Shown here: piece after piece, positions 34,347 through 44,493 of the stretch
Numbering within the stretch: position 1 is the stretch's first letter
How the letters are laid out: each line of letters begins with the position of its first letter
Assembly (NCBI GenBank): GCA_004556655.1
Contig: SFGF01000001.1
Span: 62,001 to 126,000, forward strand
DNA length: 64,000 nt
Reading direction: 5' to 3'
Origin: Lachnospiraceae bacterium
GTDB lineage: Bacteria; Bacillota; Clostridia; Lachnospirales; Lachnospiraceae
The notes under the pieces: model-generated
The model's input: the letters and a program-made list of their open reading frames with translations, nothing else
Databases searched by the model: none
Told to the model about the DNA's origin: nothing
Position numbers and translations under genes: made by a program

Positions 34347-35258
34347 TCAATGCTGGTACATCTTTGAGACTATTTCGACTCCCAGCCTGGTTGAAAGTAT
34401 TCCAGCCAGCAGATTTTCCTTGCTGCTAAAAGTTGTCTTTACTGCCTCCTGTGGCAGTTCTCCTTTGTATTCTTCCCCTTTAATGCGAATATCAATCTTT
34501 TTTGCAATTTCAGCAATATAATTATCAGACTGTTTCCTGAGTTTTTCATTTTTTCTCACAGTCTGCTTCATACCTGTATCACTACGTCGATACCAGAATC
34601 CGATCACCGGCACATGAACCGGATGTTTTCCAGCTTCTAACAGTTTCAGATAAAGTGCCCAGTCCTCATCATAATGCTTCCATTTTTCCGGGAAGCAGTC
34701 TATTTCCTCCAGGTCTTTCTTCCGGAATAATGCTGCATTCACAAGTGTATTATTGAAGGTCATCCTGCCTGCTGAAAAAGGTTTGCACCAGATATACTTC
34801 TGTCCTTCAAATCCAACAAGATCCGTATAACTCCACGATGCATCCGGATGCTCCTGTAATGCTTTGTAAAGTGTTTCCAGGTAGAATGGTTCAATCAGGT
34901 CATCTGCATCCAGAAATGCGATCACGTCCGCTTTGCTGTTTCTGATCCCATTATTTTTTGCTACAGACTGTCCCTGGTTTTTCTGTCTGATCACATGGAT
35001 CCTGGCATCTTTTTCACTATATTCTTCCAACAAAGCAATTACACCCGGACGTGAGCTTCCGTCATCTACAATCACCCACTCGAATTCTTGCATGCTTTGG
35101 TTTATCACACAATGATATGTCTGTTCAAAATTCCGCTCTGCATTATAAAATGGTGTCACGATTGAGATGAGTGGTCTTTCTATCGTTTGCTTAATATTAG
35201 CTTTTGTCTGTATCTTTCCCGGTTCATCTGCAAAGGAAAATTCCTCTATCGATTTCAT
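34347..35258 (-). CDS. Family 2 glycosyltransferase
   Basis: 303 residues. An N-terminal stretch of about 28 residues precedes the GT-A domain, which starts with PLISIVTPFYNAERN; VDDGSSRPG near 64-72 and FLDADDLI near 114-121 are the nucleotide- and metal-binding motifs. Soluble except for a weakly hydrophobic C-terminus. Start overlaps the pyruvyltransferase stop by four bases (ATGA). Adds one sugar to the repeat unit; the donor cannot be read. Confidence 0.87.
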   Translation of the reverse strand: MKSIEEFSFADEPGKIQTKANIKQTIERPLISIVTPFYNAERNFEQTYHCVINQSMQEFEWVIVDDGSSRPGVIALLEEYSEKDARIHVIRQKNQGQSVAKNNGIRNSKADVIAFLDADDLIEPFYLETLYKALQEHPDASWSYTDLVGFEGQKYIWCKPFSAGRMTFNNTLVNAALFRKKDLEEIDCFPEKWKHYDEDWALYLKLLEAGKHPVHVPVIGFWYRRSDTGMKQTVRKNEKLRKQSDNYIAEIAKKIDIRIKGEEYKGELPQEAVKTTFSSKENLLAGILSTRLGVEIVSKMYQH

Positions 35259-36376
35259 TGCTCAATTCCTTTCTTCAGATAATCAACAGACTGACTTCTG
35301 TAACTGCAAAGCCTGTCTGCAACACTGTGGTAATCAATTACCTCTGTATCATCTATTTCGTTCTCTGCCTTGATGTGCCTGCTCTCAAGATTTAGGAATG
35401 CAAGCAGATTGCTGATACGTCCATTCTCTTTGTATACACTATAAAACTTTTTTTGAAAGAGAATGGAGAAAACCGTTCCGTGAAAAGAATTGGTAAATAT
35501 CATTTCTGCATCACGAATATACGTCAGAAACTCTCTCGGTCCCGCATCAAAAATCATATTCTCACTTTTCAGTTTCGGTGTTTTTTTATAATGTAACTCA
35601 ATCAGTCGATATCCGAGCACTGCTGCCGCTTTTTCTGCGCATTTGCCCAACAACGCATCCTCTACCACAAAATAGGCAAATATGTATTTTTCCTTTACCA
35701 ACGGCTCTTCATATAATAAATCCTCATAATCTGCCCTCTCTAAAAGAAGTGTCGGATCCACAACCGTAGTAACTTCTTTTCCTGTCAATTTCTCAACTAC
35801 CCGTGCAAGTTTCTCTTCCCTTACGGATATATGTGCAAGACTCTTTAATGCCTGTTCAAAATAAGCCTGCTCCGCCTCAGGTATACTTCCGTTTGGCACA
35901 CTCGCTGCATAGGAGATTTTCTTACACCCCGGTGCAAATTGTCCAAAATATGCCGGGTCAAAACCATGTGTCAGTTCCCTTGCCCATATCTGATCGCTTC
36001 CCAAAATATAAACATCGCACTGCTCCTTTGCTAAGTCATCCAGTGTCAGTTTCTTTTCCTGTCCGTCTAGCAGTTTCTCTCCTATAAATTTTTCAAATGC
36101 AGTCCACTGATTCTTCCATTCCCTCAATCCATAGAGGTTCTCACCCACTTCGTGAAATACCTTGCCCCATCTTGATGGCAGAATATCTCTCTTCCAAAAA
36201 TCAACATGAATGCCTTTTCGGTATAATCTCGCAATATAAGGATTCTGATAATTTAAAATCTTTGCCTTATATCCCATACGGTTCAATTTTGTTTTCAATG
36301 CATACGCCTGTAATACTGCCCCATAATTATGCGCGTTATGAAATGTCAGAATTCCAATTTTTTTCTTTTCATCCAT
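35255..36376 (-). CDS. Polysaccharide pyruvyltransferase family protein
   Basis: 373 residues, cytoplasmic, GT-B-like fold. IGILTFHNAHNYGAVLQAYAL near residues 7-27 and ILGSDQIWAREL near 118-129 match the PS_pyruv_trans family (CsaB, WcaK), and TNSFHGTVFSILF near 313-325 is the conserved C-terminal His motif. These enzymes add a pyruvate ketal from PEP to a sugar of a lipid-linked unit, giving the glycan negative charge. It overlaps the flippase by one base (TAATG). Some family members act on other donors, so ketal formation is inferred. Confidence 0.87.
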   Translation of the reverse strand: MDEKKKIGILTFHNAHNYGAVLQAYALKTKLNRMGYKAKILNYQNPYIARLYRKGIHVDFWKRDILPSRWGKVFHEVGENLYGLREWKNQWTAFEKFIGEKLLDGQEKKLTLDDLAKEQCDVYILGSDQIWARELTHGFDPAYFGQFAPGCKKISYAASVPNGSIPEAEQAYFEQALKSLAHISVREEKLARVVEKLTGKEVTTVVDPTLLLERADYEDLLYEEPLVKEKYIFAYFVVEDALLGKCAEKAAAVLGYRLIELHYKKTPKLKSENMIFDAGPREFLTYIRDAEMIFTNSFHGTVFSILFQKKFYSVYKENGRISNLLAFLNLESRHIKAENEIDDTEVIDYHSVADRLCSYRSQSVDYLKKGIEQ

Positions 36377-37911
36377 TATTTTCTTACCCTCGCCATAATT
36401 TTATTTTTCATAATACTTCTTTCCGTATGATTCAATAATACAAAAAAGTTAACAATACATCCAGCAAATCCTGCGATCACACATACTACAAAAAATGTTA
36501 TCCAGTTAATTGGCAATACATATAGCCTTTTAATTCCAAAAAATACGATCATCATAATAAATGTCGTTCCAATATACCTGAAAATAATTGGATAAAAAGT
36601 ATTCCATTTTATCTTAAGGCATTTGCACGCATACAGAGGTACAAAGATAAGGTTTCCAAGAATTCCCGTTACCTTGCTTACCCCTGCTACCGCATAAATT
36701 CCAAGTGATGTAGTGTTTAAGAAGATGAACACCAAAAGTACATTAGTAAAACTGATGATCAACCAGAAAATAGAATTCACCTTCAACCTGTTTGTCACAA
36801 GGAATACGTTGTTTAAGGATGTTGTTACACCGGAAACCAGAAGACTCATCATGATCACCACAAGAAGAGAATAAATCAGATTCACATCCTGATTCGGCAC
36901 CCATAGCTGCATGAAATATTTCCCGAAAATAACAAGAATACAAAAAATAATATTCACAAAAAAGGAAGAAAACTTCATGGAAAGCTTCAATTCCTTTACC
37001 ACTGCTTCTGTATCGTCCTTCGCATAGTACATAGTAAGATTCGGGCTAAACAGATTAATAAGTGTATTGGTCAGTGTTGAAATATAGGTTGGTATCTGTT
37101 GTGCGATAGATAGTTCCCCCATCAGATAGGCACTGATCCAGATATTTGTAATTACCAGATCCAGTCCATCCGAAAGAACCTGCGACAGTCTGGAAATAGA
37201 GTTCCACATTCCAGCACTGATAAGTTCTTTTACCTTGATCCAATGAACATAACATTTTTTCAAACGGATATCCGGTACGAGCAGTCTTGTATAGTACATA
37301 TTCATTACCAGACCGACAAACGTGCAGATACAGGTCACTATCCCGATGTAGGCTACATTTGGTGGCAGCATACCAAACAGCAGACACATTAAGAATACAC
37401 GAAGTACTGCTGTCACAATATTGGCGATGCTACTTAAGTATAAGCGGTTTGTAATAAAAGTTGCAACATTATATACCGTACTGATCAACGTGATAATAAA
37501 GTTGAACAGGATAAAGAAAAATAAAAGCTTTACCGATTCTTCCAGTTCAACCGGAATATCTAACAGTTTCTCCGCATTTAAGATCACCGGTACTGCAACT
37601 GCAAGAATAACCGGTATGATCGCTATATTTGCCATTAATACAGATGAAAAATATTCATTGGCTTCTTTCTTCTTGCCCTGATGATACTCAATCGTAATAA
37701 ATCTTCCCGCTACTGAGTTCAGCGCTACCGTGAGAATTGTAATATAGCTAATTACATTATTTCCAAGACTCACAAAACCATATGCCTCTTCCCCTACCGT
37801 ATCTGTCAAAAACGGTGTAAAGAAAAACGCTATGCCAAGTCCTACAATAAATGTCACAAAGCTTGCAATTGTATTTATAATGAGTGCCTTATCTTTCCCC
37901 AATTCTTTCAT
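36376..37911 (-). CDS. Wzx-type flippase of the middle glycan
   Basis: 511 residues, about fourteen membrane helices. ATG 37911 follows GAGG by nine bases; a TTG two codons earlier is an alternative. N-terminal ALIINTIASFVTFIVGLG, then FFTPFLTDTVG matches Gram-positive MOP-family flippases. It overlaps the GT4 gene by 23 bases and the pyruvyltransferase by 1 base, near a Wzy-like gene, so it should flip the repeat unit that Wzy polymerises. Confidence 0.9.
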   Translation of the reverse strand: MKELGKDKALIINTIASFVTFIVGLGIAFFFTPFLTDTVGEEAYGFVSLGNNVISYITILTVALNSVAGRFITIEYHQGKKKEANEYFSSVLMANIAIIPVILAVAVPVILNAEKLLDIPVELEESVKLLFFFILFNFIITLISTVYNVATFITNRLYLSSIANIVTAVLRVFLMCLLFGMLPPNVAYIGIVTCICTFVGLVMNMYYTRLLVPDIRLKKCYVHWIKVKELISAGMWNSISRLSQVLSDGLDLVITNIWISAYLMGELSIAQQIPTYISTLTNTLINLFSPNLTMYYAKDDTEAVVKELKLSMKFSSFFVNIIFCILVIFGKYFMQLWVPNQDVNLIYSLLVVIMMSLLVSGVTTSLNNVFLVTNRLKVNSIFWLIISFTNVLLVFIFLNTTSLGIYAVAGVSKVTGILGNLIFVPLYACKCLKIKWNTFYPIIFRYIGTTFIMMIVFFGIKRLYVLPINWITFFVVCVIAGFAGCIVNFFVLLNHTERSIMKNKIMARVRK

Positions 37912-39085
37912 ATTCAAAAACCTCTATATAATCTTCATAAAATTTCTTTTTCGGAAATTCTTTTGCCCGCTCCAAAGATAACTCACTCATCTCTTTCCGC
38001 TTTTCTTTGTCATCTGCCAACTGTGTGATTGCAGCTTCCAGATTCGGAATAATATTATCTCTATCTATCCATACAGCCACATTAGATGGTGCATACTCTA
38101 TCATTCCACCGGACTTCGTAATAATAAGGGGCAGTCCGGAAAGCATTCCCTCAATAGCAATCAGACCCGCTGCCTCCTCCCACAGAGATGGAATAACCTG
38201 GATATCTGCCGACTGATAGTACCGATATAATTTCTGATTCTCAATATATCCGGTAAACTTCACACGCTCTCCGGCTTTCTCCACCAGTTTCTGTACTTCC
38301 TGCACATAAGGTGTCACCACATTACCGCCAAACCCAGCACTTCCTATCATGAGAAGTTTTATATCCGGCCGCTTTAAATTAATAACTGCCTGAAGTAACT
38401 CTCTCACACCTTTTACCTCTATAATTCTTCCACAGAAAAGCAGGATAGTATCCTCCCTCTTAAATCCAAATTCTCCCCGGATTCTTTCCCGCTCTTCTGG
38501 CGTGATCCTTTTCTTAAATTTATCCTCATTCACACAATTATATACTGTGTAAGCTTTTACATCTTTATCCTCAGTTGTCCGCATCCACTCTCTTGTTGCA
38601 AACTGACTGATTCCAATCACACTTCCGTAAATATGATCAATATATGGCTCGCACAAAAGGTGATGGTGAATATGAAGATATACATTCTCTTTTCCGAATT
38701 CCTGTGCAAAACGTTTGAATTCATGATATAATCCACCTTCTGCAACAATTGCATCCGGTCTATATTCTTTCAGATAACGAAATACTCTGCGATAATAAGC
38801 AATATCAATCCATGTCTTGTTCTTAATAATCCGATTACTGTAACGTATCACACGATTGATCAGACGATCTGCCAATGTTGTCTTTGGAAGATATATAATT
38901 TTCGAATACTTATACTTCTCTGCAATCGCCCTCGCCTGCTCATTGTCCGCACAAAATACTATAAACTGTACCCGGTGTTCTATTTCGTTTTGTTCTACAA
39001 GTATGGTCAACAGTTCTTCAATTGCCCCACCCCTGACAGCTGGTACCGGACCTGCTTCCGGCAATACTAATGCTATTTTTTTCAC
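37889..39085 (-). CDS. Family 4 glycosyltransferase
   Basis: 398 residues, GT-B fold, retaining enzyme. N-terminal VRGGAIEELLTIL forms the acceptor side; the C-terminal domain has LLFCGRIIEVKGVRELLQA and SLWEEAAGLIAIEGMLSGLPLI, where the EAAG...E motif binds the nucleotide donor. Start is GTG at 39085 with AGAGGA seven bases before. Follows a GT2 gene by 4 bases. Donor unknown. Confidence 0.88.
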   Translation of the reverse strand: MKKIALVLPEAGPVPAVRGGAIEELLTILVEQNEIEHRVQFIVFCADNEQARAIAEKYKYSKIIYLPKTTLADRLINRVIRYSNRIIKNKTWIDIAYYRRVFRYLKEYRPDAIVAEGGLYHEFKRFAQEFGKENVYLHIHHHLLCEPYIDHIYGSVIGISQFATREWMRTTEDKDVKAYTVYNCVNEDKFKKRITPEERERIRGEFGFKREDTILLFCGRIIEVKGVRELLQAVINLKRPDIKLLMIGSAGFGGNVVTPYVQEVQKLVEKAGERVKFTGYIENQKLYRYYQSADIQVIPSLWEEAAGLIAIEGMLSGLPLIITKSGGMIEYAPSNVAVWIDRDNIIPNLEAAITQLADDKEKRKEMSELSLERAKEFPKKKFYEDYIEVFEYERIGER

Positions 39086-39089
39086 TCAT

Positions 39090-40055
39090 TTATCCTCTCA
39101 TACGTCGTGATAATGTCCACAAATAGAGATCTGGTATATATACTTTCAGCCATCCTGAAATCTTCCGATGCCTGTCTTTTGTCTGCAAAAGTGCATTCTT
39201 ATGTTCTCTTGCAAATTTTTTGCAATATTTGAATTCAGCTTTGTACTGTTTTTTCTTCTTTGGAGACAATGCAGCATATTTTTCAAATACCCTGCTTACA
39301 CTGCACCCTATCAGATTAATATCTGCAAATTCCGGTGAGATTTTCGTTAATTTCTCATAACACAGTTCTTCCACTCTCATAGCTTCCAGATATTTATCCT
39401 GAAATTCCTGCTTCATCGCACTTCCAGCATAAATCATATAATGATAAAATGGATATTGAATCAATGAAGCTCTCTCAAATTTTTCGGAGCAGACCACATT
39501 CGTGTTAAACAACAAGTCCTCTGCCACTTTATATTCTTCAAACCGAATATTTTCAATTAAATCTTTGCGATATAACTTACACACCGGTCCCCACACAGTA
39601 AGCAGTGCAAGACCACTCTCTGTTTTGTTTTTTCCATGAATAATTGTACGTTCAGTTGTAGTGCAGTTATCCGTCTCTTCCAGCTGATTTTCTTCCCGAA
39701 GCATGCAGCATGCTACATCTGCATGATCTTCCTCAGCTAACCGATACAGACTTTCCAGCATATCTGCTTCAACCCAGTCATCTGCATCCAGAAACATCAC
39801 ATATTTTCCTGTTGCCAATTGTATTCCTTTATTTCTTGTCCTTGCAACACCTTGATTTTCCTGCTCATAAACCTGAATTCTGTTATCCTGTCGTGCCCAT
39901 TTATGACAAACTGCAAGACTATCATCTGTAGAACCGTCATCTATCAACAAAATTTGAAGATTTGTATAAGTTTGTCCACAAATACTCTCCAGTGTATGGG
40001 GCAGATATTTTTCAACATTGTATACAGGCACAACAATTGTTATTAAATCATTCAT
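39090..40055 (-). CDS. Family 2 glycosyltransferase
   Basis: 321 residues. GT-A motifs: VVPVYNVEKYLPHTLESI at the N-terminus, IDDGSTDDS near 38-46, FLDADDWVEADML near 92-104. A basic C-terminal tail of about 50 residues with KKKKQYKAE and KKFARE probably lies at the membrane surface. Start overlaps the Wzy-like gene by four bases. Adds a sugar to the repeat unit. Confidence 0.88.
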   Translation of the reverse strand: MNDLITIVVPVYNVEKYLPHTLESICGQTYTNLQILLIDDGSTDDSLAVCHKWARQDNRIQVYEQENQGVARTRNKGIQLATGKYVMFLDADDWVEADMLESLYRLAEEDHADVACCMLREENQLEETDNCTTTERTIIHGKNKTESGLALLTVWGPVCKLYRKDLIENIRFEEYKVAEDLLFNTNVVCSEKFERASLIQYPFYHYMIYAGSAMKQEFQDKYLEAMRVEELCYEKLTKISPEFADINLIGCSVSRVFEKYAALSPKKKKQYKAEFKYCKKFAREHKNALLQTKDRHRKISGWLKVYIPDLYLWTLSRRMRG

Positions 40056-41446
40056 ATATTTTCCTCATCTGTCCGATCTTCTACACTCTTTCTCTTTGTA
40101 AAATGAATATCACCACTGCCATATCCATGAAGTACTACTCCAATCCAGTGTAAGAAAATGGAAAAAGCAAAAGCCAGAATACAAGTTGCAATTCCAAAAA
40201 TCATATTATTAATCGTACCACCATCAAATAACAATTTGGTATATGGAATAGATAAAATACAAAGTGCCAATACATTTCTTTTCTTTAAGAAATATGTAAG
40301 ACTTCCTTCTGCAATTGCAAATGGAATCAACATATTTATCACCGCACCAACTACTCCGAAATTTGCATAGCCTTCTGCAATAAGTCCAGGCTGTGCATAA
40401 GATGCTGAAATATATTTTGCCGAAAGAAGCGGCAGACTCACATATTCGAATCCGAAATATCCCGCAAAACTCTTCACGTAAGTAATTCCATGGAAAAAAC
40501 CGTGTACTTTCACATGCTGGATAATATTACCTCCAAGCTCCGTCCAGACACCAAATAGCCTGTAAACCTGTCTTACACATGAATCATAAATACTTTTGAA
40601 ATTTGTAATCTCGCTTAATATATTATAGCTTCTGTCATAATAGAGATTTAACTTTACCAATTCAGATACCATTCCATATGCCATAACAACGAAAATCCCG
40701 AAAATCAATAACGGAACTACTTTTTTTCCTTTTTTATAATTATCATTCACTGCCACAAAGAGAAAGAAGATTAATAACAGCGGCATGATATATTGAATAA
40801 AAAGGAATCGATTGGTTCTTACCCGATAAAGGCAATATAAACCTCCTAAAAGACCACCCACTGTATACAAATTAAGGTTTCCATGTGTACATAAGAATCG
40901 GGCCGAAAAGTAACAGAAAACCGGAACATATAGCACAAGTCCAGCCGTCCCCAATCTAAAATTCAAAAACAAAATAACAATTCCCATTAAGAAAACAGTG
41001 ATATCATCCGCCCTCTTATACCTTATAAAATCACTCTGTTTCACTTCATCTGTCGTCTGTTTCACACATAACAGATATAGGAATATTACTGCCATAATAA
41101 TAAAATATACTCCCAAATAAAGTAGAAAGAAATCCTGTGGTTCCTGCACTCCCTCTCTTTCCATCTCCCTTAATCTGCTATCTGTAAAATACCCCGGACA
41201 TAAAACTCCGTCAATAAACACGTTAATCAGTAGAAACAAATACCCTACACTGAATATTTTTCGCTTTTTCTCATAAAGAACAGACACTGCTAAAAACGCC
41301 ACTAACGATATCAAAAGCCATGCACACCGCTCCCAGATATGTCCATCTCCAACCATAACTTTTTTATCCAACAGAAGATTCAGACAGATAAATATCGTGA
41401 CTGCGACCATCCCGGCTCGTGTCACCTGAAACATTTTTTTTGTCAT
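40052..41446 (-). CDS. Wzy-like repeat-unit polymerase
   Basis: 464 residues, eleven to twelve membrane helices and a long extracellular loop between about residues 285 and 350 (FKSIYDSCVRQ to SYAQPGLIAEGYANFG), the layout of O-antigen/capsule polymerases. Wzy proteins diverge strongly, so the call rests on topology, the AEGYANFG segment seen in oligosaccharide polymerases of this type, and position between glycosyltransferases near a Wzx and a Wzz. ATGA overlap with the upstream GT2. It should join lipid-linked repeat units outside the membrane. Confidence 0.85.
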   Translation of the reverse strand: MTKKMFQVTRAGMVAVTIFICLNLLLDKKVMVGDGHIWERCAWLLISLVAFLAVSVLYEKKRKIFSVGYLFLLINVFIDGVLCPGYFTDSRLREMEREGVQEPQDFFLLYLGVYFIIMAVIFLYLLCVKQTTDEVKQSDFIRYKRADDITVFLMGIVILFLNFRLGTAGLVLYVPVFCYFSARFLCTHGNLNLYTVGGLLGGLYCLYRVRTNRFLFIQYIMPLLLIFFLFVAVNDNYKKGKKVVPLLIFGIFVVMAYGMVSELVKLNLYYDRSYNILSEITNFKSIYDSCVRQVYRLFGVWTELGGNIIQHVKVHGFFHGITYVKSFAGYFGFEYVSLPLLSAKYISASYAQPGLIAEGYANFGVVGAVINMLIPFAIAEGSLTYFLKKRNVLALCILSIPYTKLLFDGGTINNMIFGIATCILAFAFSIFLHWIGVVLHGYGSGDIHFTKRKSVEDRTDEENI

Positions 41447-42417
41447 ACATACCGCTTTCCTAAACTCTTGTCATTCATTAATACCATCACACATTTCACT
41501 GCAAGTTTCACGCTCTCTTTCCAATTATAGAGATATGGCTTTGCAAAAATTTTCCAGAAATATTTTCGAATATCTTTTTTCAATAATCTTTTTTCCGGTT
41601 CTTCCATAGCTTCCCCATTCATTGCCAGATAAAGCACATTCCATGCCAGACAGCTCTGTATCACTGGTGCCAGAAGTTCTCTGTCTTCTTTTGCCTGAAA
41701 ATAATCTATCCGCTCATGCCACATTTCAAAATAATCCATGCAATCCTGTTTTTTATAAGTAACCCCCATAATGGAATCTGCACGTTGTAGATAGTAGTAT
41801 ATATTCTCCGGAATACACACCACACATTCCTGATTCTCAAAAACGGATACAAACACATACTCATCTTCGTAATGTCTTCCACATGGGAAACGCAGTTCTT
41901 TAAAAATTTTAGCATCATACAAAGCTCCCCATGCTGTAACAAGTACCCATTCACCCTGAAGCTCTTTTTTTATAATTTCTTTTCCCGTATAAAGCTCCTG
42001 CTTCTTATCCTGTGTCACACATATTTGATCTGTAACTTTATTACTCTCATCTATTATCTGAATTCCGCAAACTGCAATTGATGTCCGATTCTGCTGTAAT
42101 GCATTATACAGTTTACAGATATAATCCTCATCAACAAAATCATCTGAATCAACGAATGCCACATACTCTCCCTGTGCAATATCCAATCCGGCATTTCTTG
42201 CGTCAGACAAACCACCATTTTTCTTATGTATCACTTTGATTCGATTGTCTTTGTTCTGATATTGGTCACAGATTGCCGGGCACTCGTCCGGAGACCCGTC
42301 ATCTACCAAAATAACTTCCAGATTTCCATAACTCTGACGGAGTAACGAATCAACACAGATTGCAAGGTATTTTTCTACTTTATATATTGGCACAATCACA
42401 CTGATTAATGGTTTCAT
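41443..42417 (-). CDS. Family 2 glycosyltransferase
   Basis: 324 residues. LISVIVPIYKVEKYLAICVD begins the GT-A domain; VDDGSPDECP near 37-46 and FVDSDDFVDEDYI near 92-104 bind nucleotide and metal. The C-terminal 100 residues are helical. Overlaps by ATGA at both ends with the GT4 and polymerase genes, so translation is coupled. Donor unknown. Confidence 0.88.
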   Translation of the reverse strand: MKPLISVIVPIYKVEKYLAICVDSLLRQSYGNLEVILVDDGSPDECPAICDQYQNKDNRIKVIHKKNGGLSDARNAGLDIAQGEYVAFVDSDDFVDEDYICKLYNALQQNRTSIAVCGIQIIDESNKVTDQICVTQDKKQELYTGKEIIKKELQGEWVLVTAWGALYDAKIFKELRFPCGRHYEDEYVFVSVFENQECVVCIPENIYYYLQRADSIMGVTYKKQDCMDYFEMWHERIDYFQAKEDRELLAPVIQSCLAWNVLYLAMNGEAMEEPEKRLLKKDIRKYFWKIFAKPYLYNWKESVKLAVKCVMVLMNDKSLGKRYV

Positions 42418-43526
42418 TTCATTTCCTCATACATTTCTTCTAATCGTCCTGCCTCCACACGGATATCAAATCCATGTTCTGCAAGCTCTTTTCCAAAACT
42501 TCGTCTTGCCTTTCCGCTTTCTTTATAGCATCCTGCCGCTCTTACCGCTGTCTTCGCCCATTCTGTCTTACTTTCCTCCAGAGACAGGAATGGACTGCTC
42601 ATCACATCCACTTCTCTGGTGATCGTATCAGAAAACACACATGGCAGACCACATGCCTGTGCTTCTACGCCAGTCATTGGCAGCCCTTCGAATAAAGATG
42701 GCATGACCATGACATCCATTGCCTGATATAACTCTCCTGTGTTATCCACCATTCCGAAAATTTTCACGGAATTTATCAACCCAAGTTGTTTTATTTTCTC
42801 CTCAATCTGTGGTCGAAGTTCGCCATCTCCCACCAGCCATAATACACTGTCTTTGTGAATTTTTTGTATCTCCGAAAAAATATCTACAAGATACATCTGG
42901 TTTTTCTGCTGACTGAAACGGCCTACATTTCCAATAACCAGTTTATCTTCTGCCTGATACTGTGTTCTGATCTTGCTTCTTGTCGCCCCGTTATAAGCAT
43001 ATTCATCACAGCAGATCGCATTTTTCAACACAGTATAATCTTTTTTGCCAAAAAGGAACGCTCCTGCTGCCTGCGAGCATCCGATCCGATCAGTAATGTA
43101 CTTTTGAGATATGCTCCAAAGCATTCTATTCCGCACTGCTTTTCTTTTACTCTCCGCATATACAGTTGCATGGCTATGTACAATACGATGACTGATTCCA
43201 TACTTTGCTGCAACCGGCAGACATAAAAATGCAATGTAGGGTGCATGCAGATGAACAATATCATATTCACTGTGATGTTCTGAAAAAAACTGCTCAAAAT
43301 ATTTCTTTGTCTGTCCCATCTGTCTGCCGGACAGTGCCGGATAGGTATAAACTCTGGAACCAAGTTTTTTCACTTCTTTATCGAACGTCTCTTCCTGCTC
43401 TCCGAAAATCAGATAATCCATCTGGACGCGTTCCATATTCATATGTCTCTGATAATTGAGCATCACGGTCCCGACACCTCCTACCGGGCGTTTCCCAATG
43501 ATCTCCAGCACACGGGCTTCACGCAT
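42414..43526 (-). CDS. Family 4 glycosyltransferase
   Basis: 370 residues, GT-B fold. N-terminal RVLEIIGKRPVGGVGTVMLNY is typical of EpsF-like transferases; VIGNVGRFSQQKNQMYLVDIF opens the nucleotide-binding half, and PSLFEGLPMTGVEAQACGLPCV holds the EGLP...E donor motif. Preceded by GGAGG. A candidate promoter (43564-43572) lies 38 bases upstream. Adds one sugar to the middle glycan. Confidence 0.89.
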   Translation of the reverse strand: MREARVLEIIGKRPVGGVGTVMLNYQRHMNMERVQMDYLIFGEQEETFDKEVKKLGSRVYTYPALSGRQMGQTKKYFEQFFSEHHSEYDIVHLHAPYIAFLCLPVAAKYGISHRIVHSHATVYAESKRKAVRNRMLWSISQKYITDRIGCSQAAGAFLFGKKDYTVLKNAICCDEYAYNGATRSKIRTQYQAEDKLVIGNVGRFSQQKNQMYLVDIFSEIQKIHKDSVLWLVGDGELRPQIEEKIKQLGLINSVKIFGMVDNTGELYQAMDVMVMPSLFEGLPMTGVEAQACGLPCVFSDTITREVDVMSSPFLSLEESKTEWAKTAVRAAGCYKESGKARRSFGKELAEHGFDIRVEAGRLEEMYEEMK

Positions 43527-43563
43527 GATTTTTTTCCTCCATTTATGCCTTACCCTTTAAGCA

Positions 43564-43572
43564 TTTATAGCA
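43564..43572 (-). promoter_or_regulatory. Candidate extended -10 element before a GT4 gene
   Basis: Minus strand TGCTATAAA (43564-43572): five of six -10 bases with a TGN extension, in a 91-base A/T-rich gap. No convincing -35; the nearest TTCTTT has a 19-base spacer. Confidence 0.35.
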
Positions 43573-43617
43573 TAATTTTCTTTACACAAAAGAATTTTTC
43601 TATGAATTTTTTCTTAG

Positions 43618-44448
43618 TTATTCAGATTTGCGCAAAAATCTCTTATATGAGTACTCCTTCATCCACCCCGGCATCATGAGTACAACAAAAGTTCCAACCT
43701 GCGCTTTTATATATTCAAACGTATTTGTAATTCCCAGCTCGTGCTGCTGTTTTCTAAGCTTTTGAAAATCCTTGTAATAAGCCCATCCACTTCTTCGCTT
43801 TACTAATCCCATGCTTGTTCTCGCCCGGACAAGTATATCTTCCATGTTCCGGAACTGATATCCCTGTGACAACATCCTGCTCCATAGAGAATAGTCCTCC
43901 AGAAATGGAAAATGTTTATAATTTCCTGCTTTTAAAATAGAATCTTTCCTATACATAACTGTCATGTGATTTAATGGATTACGCACTTTCACATACTCTA
44001 AAATCTCTTCCTGAGTCTTTGGCATATTCTTGACGCGGTCTATGGTTCCTTCATCATTAAATTCCCGGATAGCACCACCTACCACATCCACTTCAGGATG
44101 TGCTTCCATATATGCCCCCTCTTTCTCTAATCGATCCGGCATCGCAATATCATCTGTATCCATTCTTGCGATCAGATCATATTTGCATAATTCCACTCCT
44201 TTTGCCAGTGCACGACCAAGCTGAACATTCTGTTCCATAGCATGCACATGGAGATAAGCACATTTTTTCTGATACTCCGCCACTACCTGATATAATTCCT
44301 GTGTCAGAGGTCCATCTTCGATCAGAAGGATTTCATCTGCAGTCCTCGTCTGAACTAATATACTTTCTAATGACGCTCTTAAATATTCTGGATTTTCTTT
44401 TTTATAAACAGACATCAATACAGATATCTTACTCTTTTCCTGCTTCAT
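43618..44448 (-). CDS. Family 2 glycosyltransferase (capsular galactosyltransferase-like)
   Basis: 276 residues. ISVLMSVYKKENPEYLRASLESI is typical of the WfgS/CpsF-like group often annotated as galactosyl- or N-acetylgalactosaminyltransferases; IEDGPLTQ near 42-49 and MDTDDIA near 96-102 bind donor and metal. Located next to the epimerase and priming transferase, so it may add the second sugar. Specificity is inference. Confidence 0.87.
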   Translation of the reverse strand: MKQEKSKISVLMSVYKKENPEYLRASLESILVQTRTADEILLIEDGPLTQELYQVVAEYQKKCAYLHVHAMEQNVQLGRALAKGVELCKYDLIARMDTDDIAMPDRLEKEGAYMEAHPEVDVVGGAIREFNDEGTIDRVKNMPKTQEEILEYVKVRNPLNHMTVMYRKDSILKAGNYKHFPFLEDYSLWSRMLSQGYQFRNMEDILVRARTSMGLVKRRSGWAYYKDFQKLRKQQHELGITNTFEYIKAQVGTFVVLMMPGWMKEYSYKRFLRKSE

Positions 44449-44493
44449 TCTATCCCCTCATATTTTGATTTCACGCAATATCACAAAACTATA